Under the pieces are notes generated by a model. The model did no database searches. It saw nothing but the letters and a program-made list of their open reading frames with translations, and was not told the DNA's origin. A program made the translations under genes and the position numbers. Shown one piece after another: positions 48,888 through 57,478 of a stretch of 64,000 nt of DNA. Every line of letters starts with the position of its first letter. Position 1 is the stretch's first letter. Source of the DNA: Nonomuraea typhae (GTDB taxonomy: Bacteria > Actinomycetota > Actinomycetes > Streptosporangiales > Streptosporangiaceae); assembly GCF_009760925.1 (NCBI RefSeq), contig NZ_VRLV01000010.1, positions 1 to 64,000 of the forward strand. Direction: 5' to 3'.

Positions 48888-48926
48888 GGTGGGTTCCCGC
48901 CGCTCGGGGTTCGGCGGGAACCCACC
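48888..48926 (+). terminator. 15-bp perfect hairpin in early operon
   Basis: GGTGGGTTCCCGCCG pairs with CGGCGGGAACCCACC across a 9-nt loop, 6 bp after the stop of the Cys-rich gene. It is the only strong hairpin in the long early operon and probably reduces downstream transcription. Confidence 0.65.
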
Positions 48927-48972
48927 ACCCTCCCGAACAGCACAGCCAGCTCAGCCGGAAGGAACGACCCCC

Positions 48973-49263
48973 ATGAACCACCCTACGTCCGCCAACGCCG
49001 TCGGATACCCGGTGTTCGACGTCGCCGGCCGCCTCAACCTCGAGGGCCACGCCGAGTTCCTCGGCGTCAAGCTCCACACCGACCGGCCGCCCACCAGCGC
49101 CCTACGCGTGATGGGCGTGGACATCGAATTCAGCGACCCGGCCGAGGCCGACCGCTTCGCCCACGTCGCGAAGGTCATGGCCGACCAGCTGCACCTGGCC
49201 TACGAGCGCGGCATCGCCCGCGAGCCCATCACCGCCGACACCGCCCCCCGGAGCGACACATGA
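48973..49263 (+). CDS. Unknown small early protein
   Basis: ATG 48973 behind GGAAGGAACG. The 96-residue protein has LNLEGHAEFLGVKLHTDRPP and FSDPAEADRFAHVAKVMADQ, an alpha/beta pattern. No recognised family. Confidence 0.5.
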   Translation: MNHPTSANAVGYPVFDVAGRLNLEGHAEFLGVKLHTDRPPTSALRVMGVDIEFSDPAEADRFAHVAKVMADQLHLAYERGIAREPITADTAPRSDT

Positions 49264-49628
49264 CCAGCCACCCGCCGTACCAGCCCGCCACGCCCGCCGA
49301 GCGGGTCGGCCCGCAGGCAAAGCGCACCCTGCTCACCGACGCCCGGCACCAGCTGGCCAGGCTCGACCAGCAGATCCGCGACCTCGACCAGAGCATCGCC
49401 GACCTGCAGGCCGACCGCGCCGAGGTGGCCGACGCCCGCAGCCTGGCAGCTGAGACGGTCGCGCACTACCAGAAGAAGATCTCCGACGCTCCCGAGTGGA
49501 CCGGCCCGCAGACCGGAGCGATCAACCTCCCTCCGGCCACGGCCAACGCCGACGAGATCCTCGGACTGCCCCGCGCATCGAAGGCCCGCCAGCTCGTCAA
49601 CCCGCAAACGCCTGAGGCGGGGTCGTGA
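49260..49628 (+). CDS. Coiled-coil early protein
   Basis: 122 residues; residues 25-75 form a heptad-rich coil (RHQLARLDQQIRDLDQSIAD). The C-terminal half is Pro-rich. Coupled to both neighbours. Function unknown. Confidence 0.5.
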   Translation: MTSHPPYQPATPAERVGPQAKRTLLTDARHQLARLDQQIRDLDQSIADLQADRAEVADARSLAAETVAHYQKKISDAPEWTGPQTGAINLPPATANADEILGLPRASKARQLVNPQTPEAGS

Positions 49629-49816
49629 ACCGCCTCCGCGAGCTCTGGCGGCGGCTGACCCGCCAGCGCCGCCCCGGCCGCCACCGCACCCCTGAGCAGG
49701 CCACTCACGCCATCACCGCGCTGGCCGAATCGTGTGAGTTCTTCGGCCGCGCCTTCGCCCGCAACGAGCCCCGGCGCCCGCGGGTGATCCCTCTCGACCC
49801 CGGGGGCCGCACGTGA
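49625..49816 (+). CDS. Small basic protein
   Basis: GTG 49625 overlaps the previous stop. The 63-residue protein is Arg-rich (RELWRRLTRQRRPGRHR) with an amphipathic helix in the middle. Possibly membrane- or nucleic-acid-associated; not identified. Confidence 0.45.
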   Translation: MNRLRELWRRLTRQRRPGRHRTPEQATHAITALAESCEFFGRAFARNEPRRPRVIPLDPGGRT

Positions 49817-50259
49817 TCACCGTGGACCTGCAAACGCTGGCCGGCATCGTCGTGATCATCGGCTCGATCATCACGCTGACCGCGGTCATCTGGCGGCTGC
49901 CCGAGAGCCTGACCGGCAACGCGGAAGCCCGCCGCCGCCACCCGTGCAACCGGCCACTCGCCGACCGGCTGGATGCCGACGACACGGTGTGTACGCCAGC
50001 GGGCCACCCGGAGCCGTGGTCGGACCGACCGGAGGCCATCGACGCGGCGCTGGCCGAGCTGCACAACCGGCTGTGGCCCGGCGAGGAGTACCGCGCGACG
50101 CTCACCTGCCGGACGCCGGAGCTGACCGGGTACCACAGCGTGGCCGAAGCGATCGAGGACATCGGCCCGACCGCGGCCACATACAGCTGCCGCTGCGGCC
50201 AGGTACACGCCCGCCGCCGCAAGATCCGCCTCACCTGGCTGGGAGGCCGCCGTGGATGA
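49813..50259 (+). CDS. Membrane-anchored protein with Cys pairs
   Basis: 148 residues starting with GTG. One transmembrane helix (about 9-29), a soluble part, and YSCRCGQVHARRRK near the end. Topology suggests an inner-membrane anchor with a cytoplasmic or external zinc-type domain. Role unknown. Confidence 0.5.
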   Translation: MITVDLQTLAGIVVIIGSIITLTAVIWRLPESLTGNAEARRRHPCNRPLADRLDADDTVCTPAGHPEPWSDRPEAIDAALAELHNRLWPGEEYRATLTCRTPELTGYHSVAEAIEDIGPTAATYSCRCGQVHARRRKIRLTWLGGRRG

Positions 50260-50695
50260 CCGCCTCCTCGACCCGCACCGGCTCATCCTGCCCCTGTACC
50301 ACGCCCGGGACAGCCGGGGCTGGACGCAGGAGAAGATCGAAGACACCGCGGGCATCAACAGGCGAACCGTCTCCGAGGCCGAATCTGGCACCGCCTGGCC
50401 GAAGCTCAACCCGCTGATCTGGTGGGCGGGAGCTCTGGATCATCACCTCACCGCCATCACCCGCCAAGGGCGCCACACAGTCACCGACATGCGCATGCTC
50501 GCCTACCTCCTCTACCTGGAGCGCGACAGCCGCGGCTGGTCCCGGACCACGACCGCCAAGACGGCGGGCGTCTCGCCGGAACGCCTGACCGTGTGGGAGG
50601 ACGGCCAGCACGACCCGCAGCTGCGGAAGCTGCTGCGGTGGGCGGCCGCACTCGACACCCGCTTGGCTATCGAGCCCGCGCGCAGGCCCTCATGA
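50252..50695 (+). CDS. Protein with two tandem XRE-type HTH units
   Basis: GTG 50252. The 147-residue protein is an internal duplication. RDSRGWTQEKIEDTAGINRR...WAGALDHHL (about 20-68) is followed by RDSRGWSRTTTAKTAGVSPE...WAAALDTRL (about 91-140). Each is a helix-turn-helix of the XRE class. A single chain with two reading heads could bind spaced half-sites. Probable early-to-late regulator. Confidence 0.65.
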   Translation: MDDRLLDPHRLILPLYHARDSRGWTQEKIEDTAGINRRTVSEAESGTAWPKLNPLIWWAGALDHHLTAITRQGRHTVTDMRMLAYLLYLERDSRGWSRTTTAKTAGVSPERLTVWEDGQHDPQLRKLLRWAAALDTRLAIEPARRPS

Positions 50696-50856
50696 GCAGC
50701 CCGCCGCGCCGCGCTCTCGGGACAGCGTGCGCTGCGGCGGGCCTGGCGCTGGCCGCCGCTGCGGGGCTCGCGGCCTGCGGCACGGCCAGCGCCCCCACAC
50801 AGACCCCATCGCCTGCCCCGCAGGCACCCCCTACGCCCACCTGGAGCACACCATGA
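50692..50856 (+). CDS. Small lipoprotein
   Basis: 54 residues: basic start MSSPPRRALG, an Ala/Leu hydrophobic stretch, and lipobox LAAC with Cys29, then a Thr/Pro/Ala-rich tail of about 25 residues. Starts and stops overlap the neighbours. The product should be anchored outside the membrane. Phage lipoproteins of this size act in superinfection exclusion or as outer spanins; the host is Gram-positive, so exclusion is the better guess. Confidence 0.65.
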   Translation: MSSPPRRALGTACAAAGLALAAAAGLAACGTASAPTQTPSPAPQAPPTPTWSTP

Positions 50857-51260
50857 GCACACCCACCTACCGCCCCGGCGAACGCCTGCAGATCATCCTC
50901 GACGTGGAGGTGATCGCACCGCCGGACGAGTCCGGCACCTACCTCCTCAAGGCCGGCGCGCTCGAGCTGGACCTGCCGCTCGGCGACCCCGCTTTCAACG
51001 CCGAGATCCACCGCGCCATGCCAGCCGACGGCATCCCCAAACCGTGCGAGATCTGGGCCGACGCCCACGGCGCCGAACTCTGGGCCGTCTACGTCGCTGA
51101 GGACGAAGTCCACCTCATCGACTACCTCGGCTACAACCGGCATTGGCGACACGTCCACGCCGACCCCGAGACCGGCCCTATCCGCCTGGTGCGCCCGGCG
51201 CCCGGCAAGCCGGGACCCGCGTGCACGACACCCGCCCCGATGACAGCGGGACAGTCCTGA
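50853..51260 (+). CDS. Unknown early protein
   Basis: 135 residues, beta-rich (ERLQIILDVEVIAPPDESGT, LWAVYVAEDEVHLIDYLGYN). Ends Pro-rich. Coupled to the lipoprotein gene by ATGA. No recognised domain. Confidence 0.5.
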   Translation: MSTPTYRPGERLQIILDVEVIAPPDESGTYLLKAGALELDLPLGDPAFNAEIHRAMPADGIPKPCEIWADAHGAELWAVYVAEDEVHLIDYLGYNRHWRHVHADPETGPIRLVRPAPGKPGPACTTPAPMTAGQS

Positions 51261-51754
51261 TGGACCCCCTCTACTGGGTCGGGCTCGTGATCCTCGCTGT
51301 GTGGCTCGGCTGGCGCGCCTGCACCTGGCGGCACAGCCAGGCGAGCCCGGACGAGCCCGCCCACCACGAGTGCACCGCCCCGGCCGACACCGTCGAGGCG
51401 CTCGAGGCCGACCTCGAGCAGGCGCGCAAGCGGCTCGCCGCCGGCGCCCGCGAGCGAGAGGGACTGCGCGCAGAGCTGACCGCCGCACACCTGGCCTACC
51501 GGTCCGCCGAAGCCGAGCTCAAGCACGTACGCGCCCAGACCTCGACCGCGGTGGACGAGGGCTTGCTGAAGCGGATCGACGAGCTGGAGGCCCTCAACGC
51601 CCTGCTCACCGACAACCCGTCCAGGTCCGAGGTGCTGCGCCTGCGGGAGACCATCCGCCGCCTGGACGCCGAGGTGACCCGGCTCAGCCTGGCCAGCCAG
51701 GCCGCCGACGTCGGCGTCGCCGCGCCCTGCCAGTGCACCGCCGCCACCACATGA
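51260..51754 (+). CDS. Membrane protein with long coiled coil
   Basis: ATG 51260 overlaps the previous stop. The 164-residue protein has one transmembrane helix at 4-20 and a coiled coil from about 43 to 145 (ALEADLEQARKRLAAGARER, VLRLRETIRRLDAEVTRL). Spanin-like in shape but placed among early genes. Confidence 0.55.
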   Translation: MDPLYWVGLVILAVWLGWRACTWRHSQASPDEPAHHECTAPADTVEALEADLEQARKRLAAGAREREGLRAELTAAHLAYRSAEAELKHVRAQTSTAVDEGLLKRIDELEALNALLTDNPSRSEVLRLRETIRRLDAEVTRLSLASQAADVGVAAPCQCTAATT

Positions 51755-52101
51755 CCACGGAGCCCAAGATGAGCACACCACTCGCCACCCGGCTGGCCCT
51801 GGCCTGCGGCCTTGCGCTGAGCGTCAGCATCATGACCATCGTCCGCCTGGCCGGCCGCCCCGACACGATCGACCCGCCCAGCGTCGCCCTAATCAGCATC
51901 AGCCTCGCCGCCGCGGGCGCGCTGTGGTCGGCCGTACGCCGCATCCGCCGCCGCGGTGGCCTCGCCTACATCAGCACCGCCAGCGGGCACGCGGCCCTGT
52001 ACTGCAGCACCTGCAACCTGCACCTGGACGCGCTGAAGGAAGGCGCCCGCCTCGACGCCCTGGCCGGCAAGCGCGCCAACCACACCTGCGACCACTCATG
52101 A
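51751..52101 (+). CDS. Two-span membrane protein with Cys/His tail
   Basis: 116 residues from ATG 51751 (ATG 51769 is possible). Hydrophobic segments at about 14-31 and 45-60, then YCSTCNLHLDALKEG...HTCDHS, a likely zinc site. Function unknown. Confidence 0.5.
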   Translation: MTTEPKMSTPLATRLALACGLALSVSIMTIVRLAGRPDTIDPPSVALISISLAAAGALWSAVRRIRRRGGLAYISTASGHAALYCSTCNLHLDALKEGARLDALAGKRANHTCDHS

Positions 52102-52283
52102 GCACGGCCACCGAACACCCCGTCAGGATCCTGGTCGCCGTCGAGCTCGCCGCCGGCGCCTGGGTCCAGGCCGTCTGCCGCACCAGCGGCTGCCCGTGGC
52201 GCGGCCCAGCCCGGCCGGAGCGCTGGCTGGTCGAGAGGGACCAGAACAGCCACCGCCAAGACCACCTCGAGCCCAGGCGGTAG
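52098..52283 (+). CDS. Small unknown protein
   Basis: 61 residues from ATG 52098, overlapping the previous stop. VRILVAVELAAGAWVQAVCR then TSGCPWRG, a possible zinc knuckle with the C-terminal His residues. Not identified. Confidence 0.45.
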   Translation: MSTATEHPVRILVAVELAAGAWVQAVCRTSGCPWRGPARPERWLVERDQNSHRQDHLEPRR

Positions 52284-52285
52284 AC

Positions 52286-52708
52286 GTGACAGACGCCCTG
52301 TTCGACATCGATACCCCGCCGCGGCCGCCCGCGCCGGAGCGCGAGTCGGCCACGGTACGGCGCACCCGCCGCCAGGCCGAGCAGTTGGCCCGCGGGATCC
52401 ACCCGCTGGCCGGTCGCGGCCTGCACGAGCAGGCCGCCCCCGCCGACGACCGCGACGAGGTCGGCCGCCGGTGCGGCAACTGCCGCTGGCGGCGGACGCT
52501 CAACTACCGGAGCGGCAGCTACCCGAAGTGCGTCCACCCCGGTACCCGAAGCGCCGAGGACTACGAGGTCCTCGGCCCGCCCCGGGCCGCACACAGCGAG
52601 GCCAGCGACTGCCGCGCCTGGTGGCCGGCATGCCGCGACCACGAGCCCGGCGACCCCCGCCTGCCCGACGCCATGCGCTGGGTGCCCGACCCGGCGGTGA
52701 TGCGCTGA
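52286..52708 (+). CDS. Zinc-binding early protein
   Basis: GTG 52286. The 140-residue protein has CGNCRWRRTLNYRSGSYPKC and a later SDCRAWWPAC, a four-Cys site. The pattern of Cys and Trp residues is common in small actinophage proteins. Function unknown. Confidence 0.5.
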   Translation: MTDALFDIDTPPRPPAPERESATVRRTRRQAEQLARGIHPLAGRGLHEQAAPADDRDEVGRRCGNCRWRRTLNYRSGSYPKCVHPGTRSAEDYEVLGPPRAAHSEASDCRAWWPACRDHEPGDPRLPDAMRWVPDPAVMR

Positions 52709-53154
52709 TGCCCGCCTCTGCCTGGTCGCTGCACCACACCGACGAAGCCCGCGCCCACTCCATCACCCACGTGCCATACGCCGACCGGCAAGGACAGCAG
52801 GCCGAGCGGCGCGAGCGAGTCAAGGTCGCGCTCATGGTGCTGCTGCGCGTCGAGGGGGCAGCCCTGATCCTCGACATCCTCGGCATCCCGGCCGACGAGA
52901 TCGCGCTCGCCCGCCGCGTCCACGCCCGGCTCCTCGAGGAGATGGGCCTGACGCCGCGGCCCGAGCCGTCGCCGACGGTCCCCCCGGCCGCAGCCGACGG
53001 TCCGGCAGCCAGGTGGTGTCCGCGCTGTCGTACCACCAAGACCGAGGCCGACTTTCACCGCAACGCCTCCAGACCCGACGGCCTGGCCGTCTGGTGCAAG
53101 CCCTGCATGGCCGAGGTCCGCACCCGCACCCCGGGAGCGGGGGCGGCCCGATGA
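52708..53154 (+). CDS. Protein with endonuclease-VII-like zinc motif
   Basis: 148 residues. N-terminal helical region, then CPRCRTTKTEADFHRNASRP...CKPC at about 112-143. This is the zinc part seen in many phage HNH/endonuclease VII proteins, but the nuclease part is missing. Probably a DNA-binding remnant or a reduced protein. Confidence 0.55.
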   Translation: MPASAWSLHHTDEARAHSITHVPYADRQGQQAERRERVKVALMVLLRVEGAALILDILGIPADEIALARRVHARLLEEMGLTPRPEPSPTVPPAAADGPAARWCPRCRTTKTEADFHRNASRPDGLAVWCKPCMAEVRTRTPGAGAAR

Positions 53155-54335
53155 CGCCCGACGCCAAGACCCTCAGCCGCCTCGCCGACGCCTACGGCGA
53201 TCCCGCCACGACCATGCGGGCGCTGATCGATGCCTGCGCCCATGCGTGTGGTCTGGCCCGCCCCTACGAGCTGCCGCCCGCGGACGTCGATCTGACGCCG
53301 CTGGGCGATCTCGCCGCGTGGGGTGCCTACGAGCTGGGCACCAGCTACGAGCAGATCATCGCCAAGGACGACCGCGACCAGCAGGGCGCCTTCTACACCC
53401 CGGCGCCGGTCGCGGACTTCCTGGCCCGGTTCGCCCTCGGCCTCGACGTACGCGGCGGCCTGTACGCCACCCCGGATGACGCGCTTGACGCGCTCGTGCT
53501 GGACCCGTCCTGCGGCGCCGGCGTCGTCCTGGAGCACGCCGCCTGGGTCACTGCCGTCCTGTACGCGGCACTGCTGTGGGAGCGGCCCGACCCGCCCCGC
53601 TACGCCATCAACACCGTGCTGCCCGACGTCTACACCGCCACCGTCTACGGCGTCGACATCGACCCGGTCGCCGTCGAGGTCGCTCGCGCGGCGTGCTGGC
53701 TGGATGTGGGCGGCCGGGCGGCGTTCGACTTCATGGCCGACAACATCACCGTCGGCGACCCGCTGGCCGGTCATCTGCCCGCCGCGCTCGACAAACGGCT
53801 GGCCGAACCGGTCCCGCTGCACATCGTCGGGAACCCGCCCTACCGCGAGCACGCCAAGGGCGCCGCCCCGTGGCTCGAAGCCCGCCGAGTAGCGGGCGCC
53901 GAAGAGCTCACGCCGCGGCCGTCGATGGACGAATTCCGGGCTAGCAGCCGCACCGACGGCAAGTTGGCCAACCTATGGACGTTCTTCTGGCGGTGGGCCC
54001 TCTGGCAGGCCCTGGAGGCCCGTCAGCAGCCCGGTGTCGTGGCGCTCGTCACCCCCAGTGCCTATCTGTGCTCCGACACCTTCGCCGGAATGCGCGAGCA
54101 CCTACGCCGCACCGCCGACGAAGGCTGGATCATCGACCTCACGCCCGAGGGTCACCAGCCGCCAGTCCCCACCCGGATCTTCCCCGGTGTCAAGACCCCC
54201 GTCGCCGTCGGCATCTTCGCATGCCGCGGTCCGGCCGACACCGGCACCCCGGCGCCGATGAAGTACATGGCGATCGAGGGCGCCCGCGAGGAGAAGTTCG
54301 CCGCGCTCCGTCAGCTGGTGGGGGTGGCGGCGTGA
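53151..54335 (+). CDS. N6-adenine DNA methyltransferase
   Basis: 394 residues. GAFYTPAPVADF (79-90, motif X), VLDPSCGAGVVL (116-127, SAM-binding motif I), VYGVDIDPVAVEVARAA (motif II) and NPPY (228-231, motif IV) define an N6-adenine methylase of the type I/IIG HsdM class. No restriction gene adjoins it. It most likely modifies phage DNA to escape host restriction. A target-recognition domain would lie in the C-terminal third. Confidence 0.88.
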   Translation: MTPDAKTLSRLADAYGDPATTMRALIDACAHACGLARPYELPPADVDLTPLGDLAAWGAYELGTSYEQIIAKDDRDQQGAFYTPAPVADFLARFALGLDVRGGLYATPDDALDALVLDPSCGAGVVLEHAAWVTAVLYAALLWERPDPPRYAINTVLPDVYTATVYGVDIDPVAVEVARAACWLDVGGRAAFDFMADNITVGDPLAGHLPAALDKRLAEPVPLHIVGNPPYREHAKGAAPWLEARRVAGAEELTPRPSMDEFRASSRTDGKLANLWTFFWRWALWQALEARQQPGVVALVTPSAYLCSDTFAGMREHLRRTADEGWIIDLTPEGHQPPVPTRIFPGVKTPVAVGIFACRGPADTGTPAPMKYMAIEGAREEKFAALRQLVGVAA

Positions 54336-54529
54336 CGCCCGAGCAGCTGCACGCCGCCCTCGAGGAGCACCGCCTCGCGCACGACCTCACCCGCTGGGAA
54401 CTCACCGTCGACCTCGACTGCGGGCTCTCCGATCTCCGGGACATGCGCATGGGCCGCGTCAGCGCCAACCTGCGCGACCGGGCCGAGGAGTGGCTGCGGC
54501 GAAAACAGAACCAGCCCAGGAAGGAGTGA
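54332..54529 (+). CDS. Small HTH-like protein
   Basis: GTG 54332 overlaps the methylase stop. The 65-residue protein, DLTRWELTVDLDCGLSDLRD then RVSANLRDRAEEWLRRK, resembles a minimal HTH. Possibly regulates the methylase; inferred from position only. Confidence 0.5.
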   Translation: MTPEQLHAALEEHRLAHDLTRWELTVDLDCGLSDLRDMRMGRVSANLRDRAEEWLRRKQNQPRKE

Positions 54530-54569
54530 CCGAGACCACCCCTGACACCGAAGGACGGCAAGCAACACC

Positions 54570-55457
54570 ATGACGTGGTTCAAGGTTGACGACTCGTTCC
54601 ACTCCCACCCGAAGATCCTGGCGAGCCGACCGGCGGCGCTGGGCCTGTGGGTGGTCGCCGGCTCCTGGTCAAGCGCGAACCTCACCGAGGGGTTCGTGTC
54701 AGACCAGGTGCTCCCGCGGCTACTCCCGGGCGCGGCCAAGCTGGCGCGCGAGCTGGTGAACGTAGGGCTGTGGACGCGAACGAAGGGCGGCTACCACTTC
54801 CACGACTGGACCGATTGCCAGCCAACGAAGGAAGAAGCCACCGCAGCGCGACGAAAGAAGTCACTCGGCGCGAAGCTGGGCAACCACCGACGATGGCACG
54901 CAGACAGGGGCGTCCGTGACCCCGAATGCCCCTTCTGCCTGGACGAACGCGGAAAACCAGGATCAGATAACCGATCGGACTCCGATCACTCCAGCGATGC
55001 CGAAGCGAATCGCAATCCGATTCCCCCGTCCCGTCCCGTCCAGTCCCCGAAGGGGACTAGGACGGATACAGGTAGTCAGTCATCGTCCCGCCGTAACGCG
55101 CACGCGAGAGACGACGAGGACGACACCATCGATCGCGCCATCATCACCCTCCTGCACGAGCTGGCCGGCGCCACCGTCGACGGCTGCTGGGCCGCCCGCG
55201 TGCGCCGCCGCATCCTCGACGGCCACAACATTCGGCACAGCCGCCTGGCCTACGTCACCGCCTCCGTGCGCAACGCCCCCGCCAAGTGGCTACCGCCTGA
55301 CCAGCAGCCACCCGAGGTGACACCGCTCCGCGTGGTGCCCGACCGGCCGGAGTGGTGCGGCACCTGCGACGAACGCACCCGGCTGCTCGACGTGCCCGGG
55401 GCGCCGATCGCGCGATGTCCCGTCTGCCATCCCCTAGCCCATCGGAGGAGCTCATGA
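54570..55457 (+). CDS. Phage replication organiser-like protein
   Basis: 295 residues. The N-terminal winged-helix-like part (TWFKVDDSFHSHPKILASRP, AALGLWVVAGSWSS, FVSDQVLPRLLPG) is typical of actinophage and Listeria-phage replication initiators. A Ser/Asp-rich linker follows, then a helical domain and a C-terminal zinc ribbon (CGTCDERTRLLDVPG...CPVCH). It probably loads the host helicase at the phage origin. Confidence 0.65.
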   Translation: MTWFKVDDSFHSHPKILASRPAALGLWVVAGSWSSANLTEGFVSDQVLPRLLPGAAKLARELVNVGLWTRTKGGYHFHDWTDCQPTKEEATAARRKKSLGAKLGNHRRWHADRGVRDPECPFCLDERGKPGSDNRSDSDHSSDAEANRNPIPPSRPVQSPKGTRTDTGSQSSSRRNAHARDDEDDTIDRAIITLLHELAGATVDGCWAARVRRRILDGHNIRHSRLAYVTASVRNAPAKWLPPDQQPPEVTPLRVVPDRPEWCGTCDERTRLLDVPGAPIARCPVCHPLAHRRSS

Positions 55458-56017
55458 CCACCCTCGACCCGTACGAGGCGACCCTCCAGCACATCGAGCT
55501 GATCGCCCGCAAGCGCCAGAAGCTCCTCGCCGTGCAGCGCGACGCCGAACGGCAGGTTCTCCACCGAGCGGGCCGGGATTACGTTGCCGGCCTGCTGCCG
55601 CCAGAAGCGCTCGTCGCGCTCTACCAGCGCTATCGCGATCTCATCGCGATCAACGCCTGGCGGGCAACGACGGACCTGTGGTACGCCGCGATCCCCGTTC
55701 GGCCCGAGCAACTGCGCATGCGCACCAGCCCAAGGCCCAACATCGACGGGACCTGGCGAGGGGACTTCCCCTTCGCCGAAGACTGGCGGCCGCCCACCGG
55801 CCAGAGCGTCGTCTACGTGCTCTACGACGCCGCCTCGACGCCCTGCTACGTCGGTAGCACTGACCAGTTCAACGCCCGGCTGAACGCACACTCACGCGGC
55901 AAGAGCTTCACCCGATGGATCGCCTACCCGTGCGACGACCGCGAGGCCGCCTACCAGCTCGAAGACCGCCTGCTGAAGGAGCACAAGCCGTACCTGAACA
56001 GGAGGGCCGGCCGATGA
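55454..56017 (+). CDS. GIY-YIG domain protein
   Basis: 187 residues; coiled N-terminal part, then VVYVLYDAASTPCYVGSTDQ (about 118-137) and FNARLNAH, a GIY-YIG nuclease core, with a Glu in YQLEDRLLKEHKPYLNRR at the end. Second GIY-YIG gene in element 2 (see 40000). Possible replication- or recombination-linked nuclease. Confidence 0.7.
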   Translation: MTTLDPYEATLQHIELIARKRQKLLAVQRDAERQVLHRAGRDYVAGLLPPEALVALYQRYRDLIAINAWRATTDLWYAAIPVRPEQLRMRTSPRPNIDGTWRGDFPFAEDWRPPTGQSVVYVLYDAASTPCYVGSTDQFNARLNAHSRGKSFTRWIAYPCDDREAAYQLEDRLLKEHKPYLNRRAGR

Positions 56018-56403
56018 GCCCCTGCCCGCACGGCCTGGCCAACCCGTTCATGTGCCCCGACTGCCGGGCCGCCGACCGCCGCCGCAGCGACAAGCCGCCG
56101 GCCGACATCCACCGCGCCAGCGCCGAGCTCGTCGCCCTCGCCCTCGCCGTACGGCCCGACTGGGACGAGGCCGACATCCGCGCCGCCCTGGCCGGAGCGC
56201 ACGCGGTCGGCCAGACCTGGGAACAAGCCCTGGTCGGCCTGGCCCGGCTCATGGTCGACGGCCGCGCCGTACCACGCGAGCTCGTCCCCAACGCCCGCGA
56301 CCCCCTCGCCCTGCGCCGCATCCCCGAGCCCGACGTCGCCCACCGCGGCGCCGAGCTCGCCCGCGAACTCCTCACCCAGCCCGACCAGCCTGGAGAAGTC
56401 TGA
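56014..56403 (+). CDS. Small protein with N-terminal zinc motif
   Basis: 129 residues; CPHGLANPFMCPDCRAADRR at the start is a Cys/His zinc site. The helical rest contains AVRPDWDEADIRAALAGAHA. Coupled on both sides. Function unknown. Confidence 0.55.
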   Translation: MSPCPHGLANPFMCPDCRAADRRRSDKPPADIHRASAELVALALAVRPDWDEADIRAALAGAHAVGQTWEQALVGLARLMVDGRAVPRELVPNARDPLALRRIPEPDVAHRGAELARELLTQPDQPGEV

Positions 56404-56930
56404 TGAAGGCTCTGTCCATCAAGCAACCCTGGGCGTTTCTCATCGCCTCCGGGCACAAGGACATCGAGAACCGCAGCAAGGGCACCTCGCACCGTGGCGT
56501 CATCGCCATCCACGCCAGCCTCACCCTGAACCGGGGATTCCGCATCCCTGTCCGAGAAGGGGCGGTCGCCCTCGACGAGGTCGGCGGGCTGGGCAACCTC
56601 TGGGAGCCGCGCTACGCCGTCGACGGGCTCGCGCCGACACCGTCGCCGCTGCTCGCGTGCGGCGCCATCATCGCCGTCGCCGAGATCGGTCACGACCACA
56701 ACAGCCACGACGGTCAGGACGGCTGCTGGGACAGGCCACGCTGCTACGACCGTGAGCATGGCGTGTGCTCGCCCTGGGCGGTCCCCGGGCAGCACCACTG
56801 GCCCATCACGAACGTCCGCCCCCTGCCGAAGCCAGTAGTCGCGCGCGGCTCGCTCGGGCTGTGGAAGGTACCGCCGGACATCGAGGCCGCCGTCCATCAC
56901 CAACTCAAGACCAGCGAGCCCGAGCCGTGA
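56403..56930 (+). CDS. ASCH-domain protein
   Basis: 175 residues. ALSIKQPWAFLIASGHKDIE followed by NRSKGTSHRGVIAIHAS is the classic start of ASCH domains. The middle has ACGAIIAVAEIG and the end LGLWKVP. ASCH proteins bind RNA or modified bases. In a phage next to a DNA methylase it may read or handle modified nucleic acid. Confidence 0.75.
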   Translation: MKALSIKQPWAFLIASGHKDIENRSKGTSHRGVIAIHASLTLNRGFRIPVREGAVALDEVGGLGNLWEPRYAVDGLAPTPSPLLACGAIIAVAEIGHDHNSHDGQDGCWDRPRCYDREHGVCSPWAVPGQHHWPITNVRPLPKPVVARGSLGLWKVPPDIEAAVHHQLKTSEPEP

Positions 56931-57478
56931 GGGGCGCCATGCCGGCGGACCAGCCCGGCCTGTGGGACCTGCCCGAGGTACGGCCCGCGACGCCCACCCG
57001 GCCGCCGCGGCCGCGCATCCACGCCTCCGCGCCCCGCCGGGCCAAGACCCAGCGCGAGCGCGACTGCGACCCGCGCTGCCTCGTCTGCGGCCACCCCGAA
57101 GGCCGCGGCCTATGCACGCCACGCTGCGCCGTCGTCTGCGTCCACGCCGCCCAGCCCTACCGCGCCGAGGTGTGCATCGCCACCGTCCACGTCACCGCCC
57201 AGCTCGCCGTCGGCCTGCCCGGCGCCCGCCCCGGCCGCCACCTCGCCGTCGTGGACCCGTGCCCGCGCTGCGGCCAACGCCATGCCCATGCCGAGCGATA
57301 CGGCCGCGCCTGGAGGCTCGCCCCCTGCGGCCAGCCGTACATCGTCCACCTACCGCGCCCCGCCGCCCCCGGCCCGGCCGCCATCGATGAGCCGCCCCCA
57401 GCCGGGCGACAGACCACCACCACCCGCGGCGCCGCCCTCGCACGCCAAGCCCTCACCCGAACCGAAGGAGTCGCATGA
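56927..57478 (+). CDS. Zinc-ribbon protein
   Basis: GTG 56927 overlaps the previous stop; ATG 56939 is possible. In 183 residues there are several Cys pairs: CDPRCLVCGHPEGRGLCTPR and CPRCGQRHAHAERYGRAW. Long Pro/Arg-rich ends. DNA or RNA binding likely; not identified. Confidence 0.5.
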   Translation: MRGAMPADQPGLWDLPEVRPATPTRPPRPRIHASAPRRAKTQRERDCDPRCLVCGHPEGRGLCTPRCAVVCVHAAQPYRAEVCIATVHVTAQLAVGLPGARPGRHLAVVDPCPRCGQRHAHAERYGRAWRLAPCGQPYIVHLPRPAAPGPAAIDEPPPAGRQTTTTRGAALARQALTRTEGVA

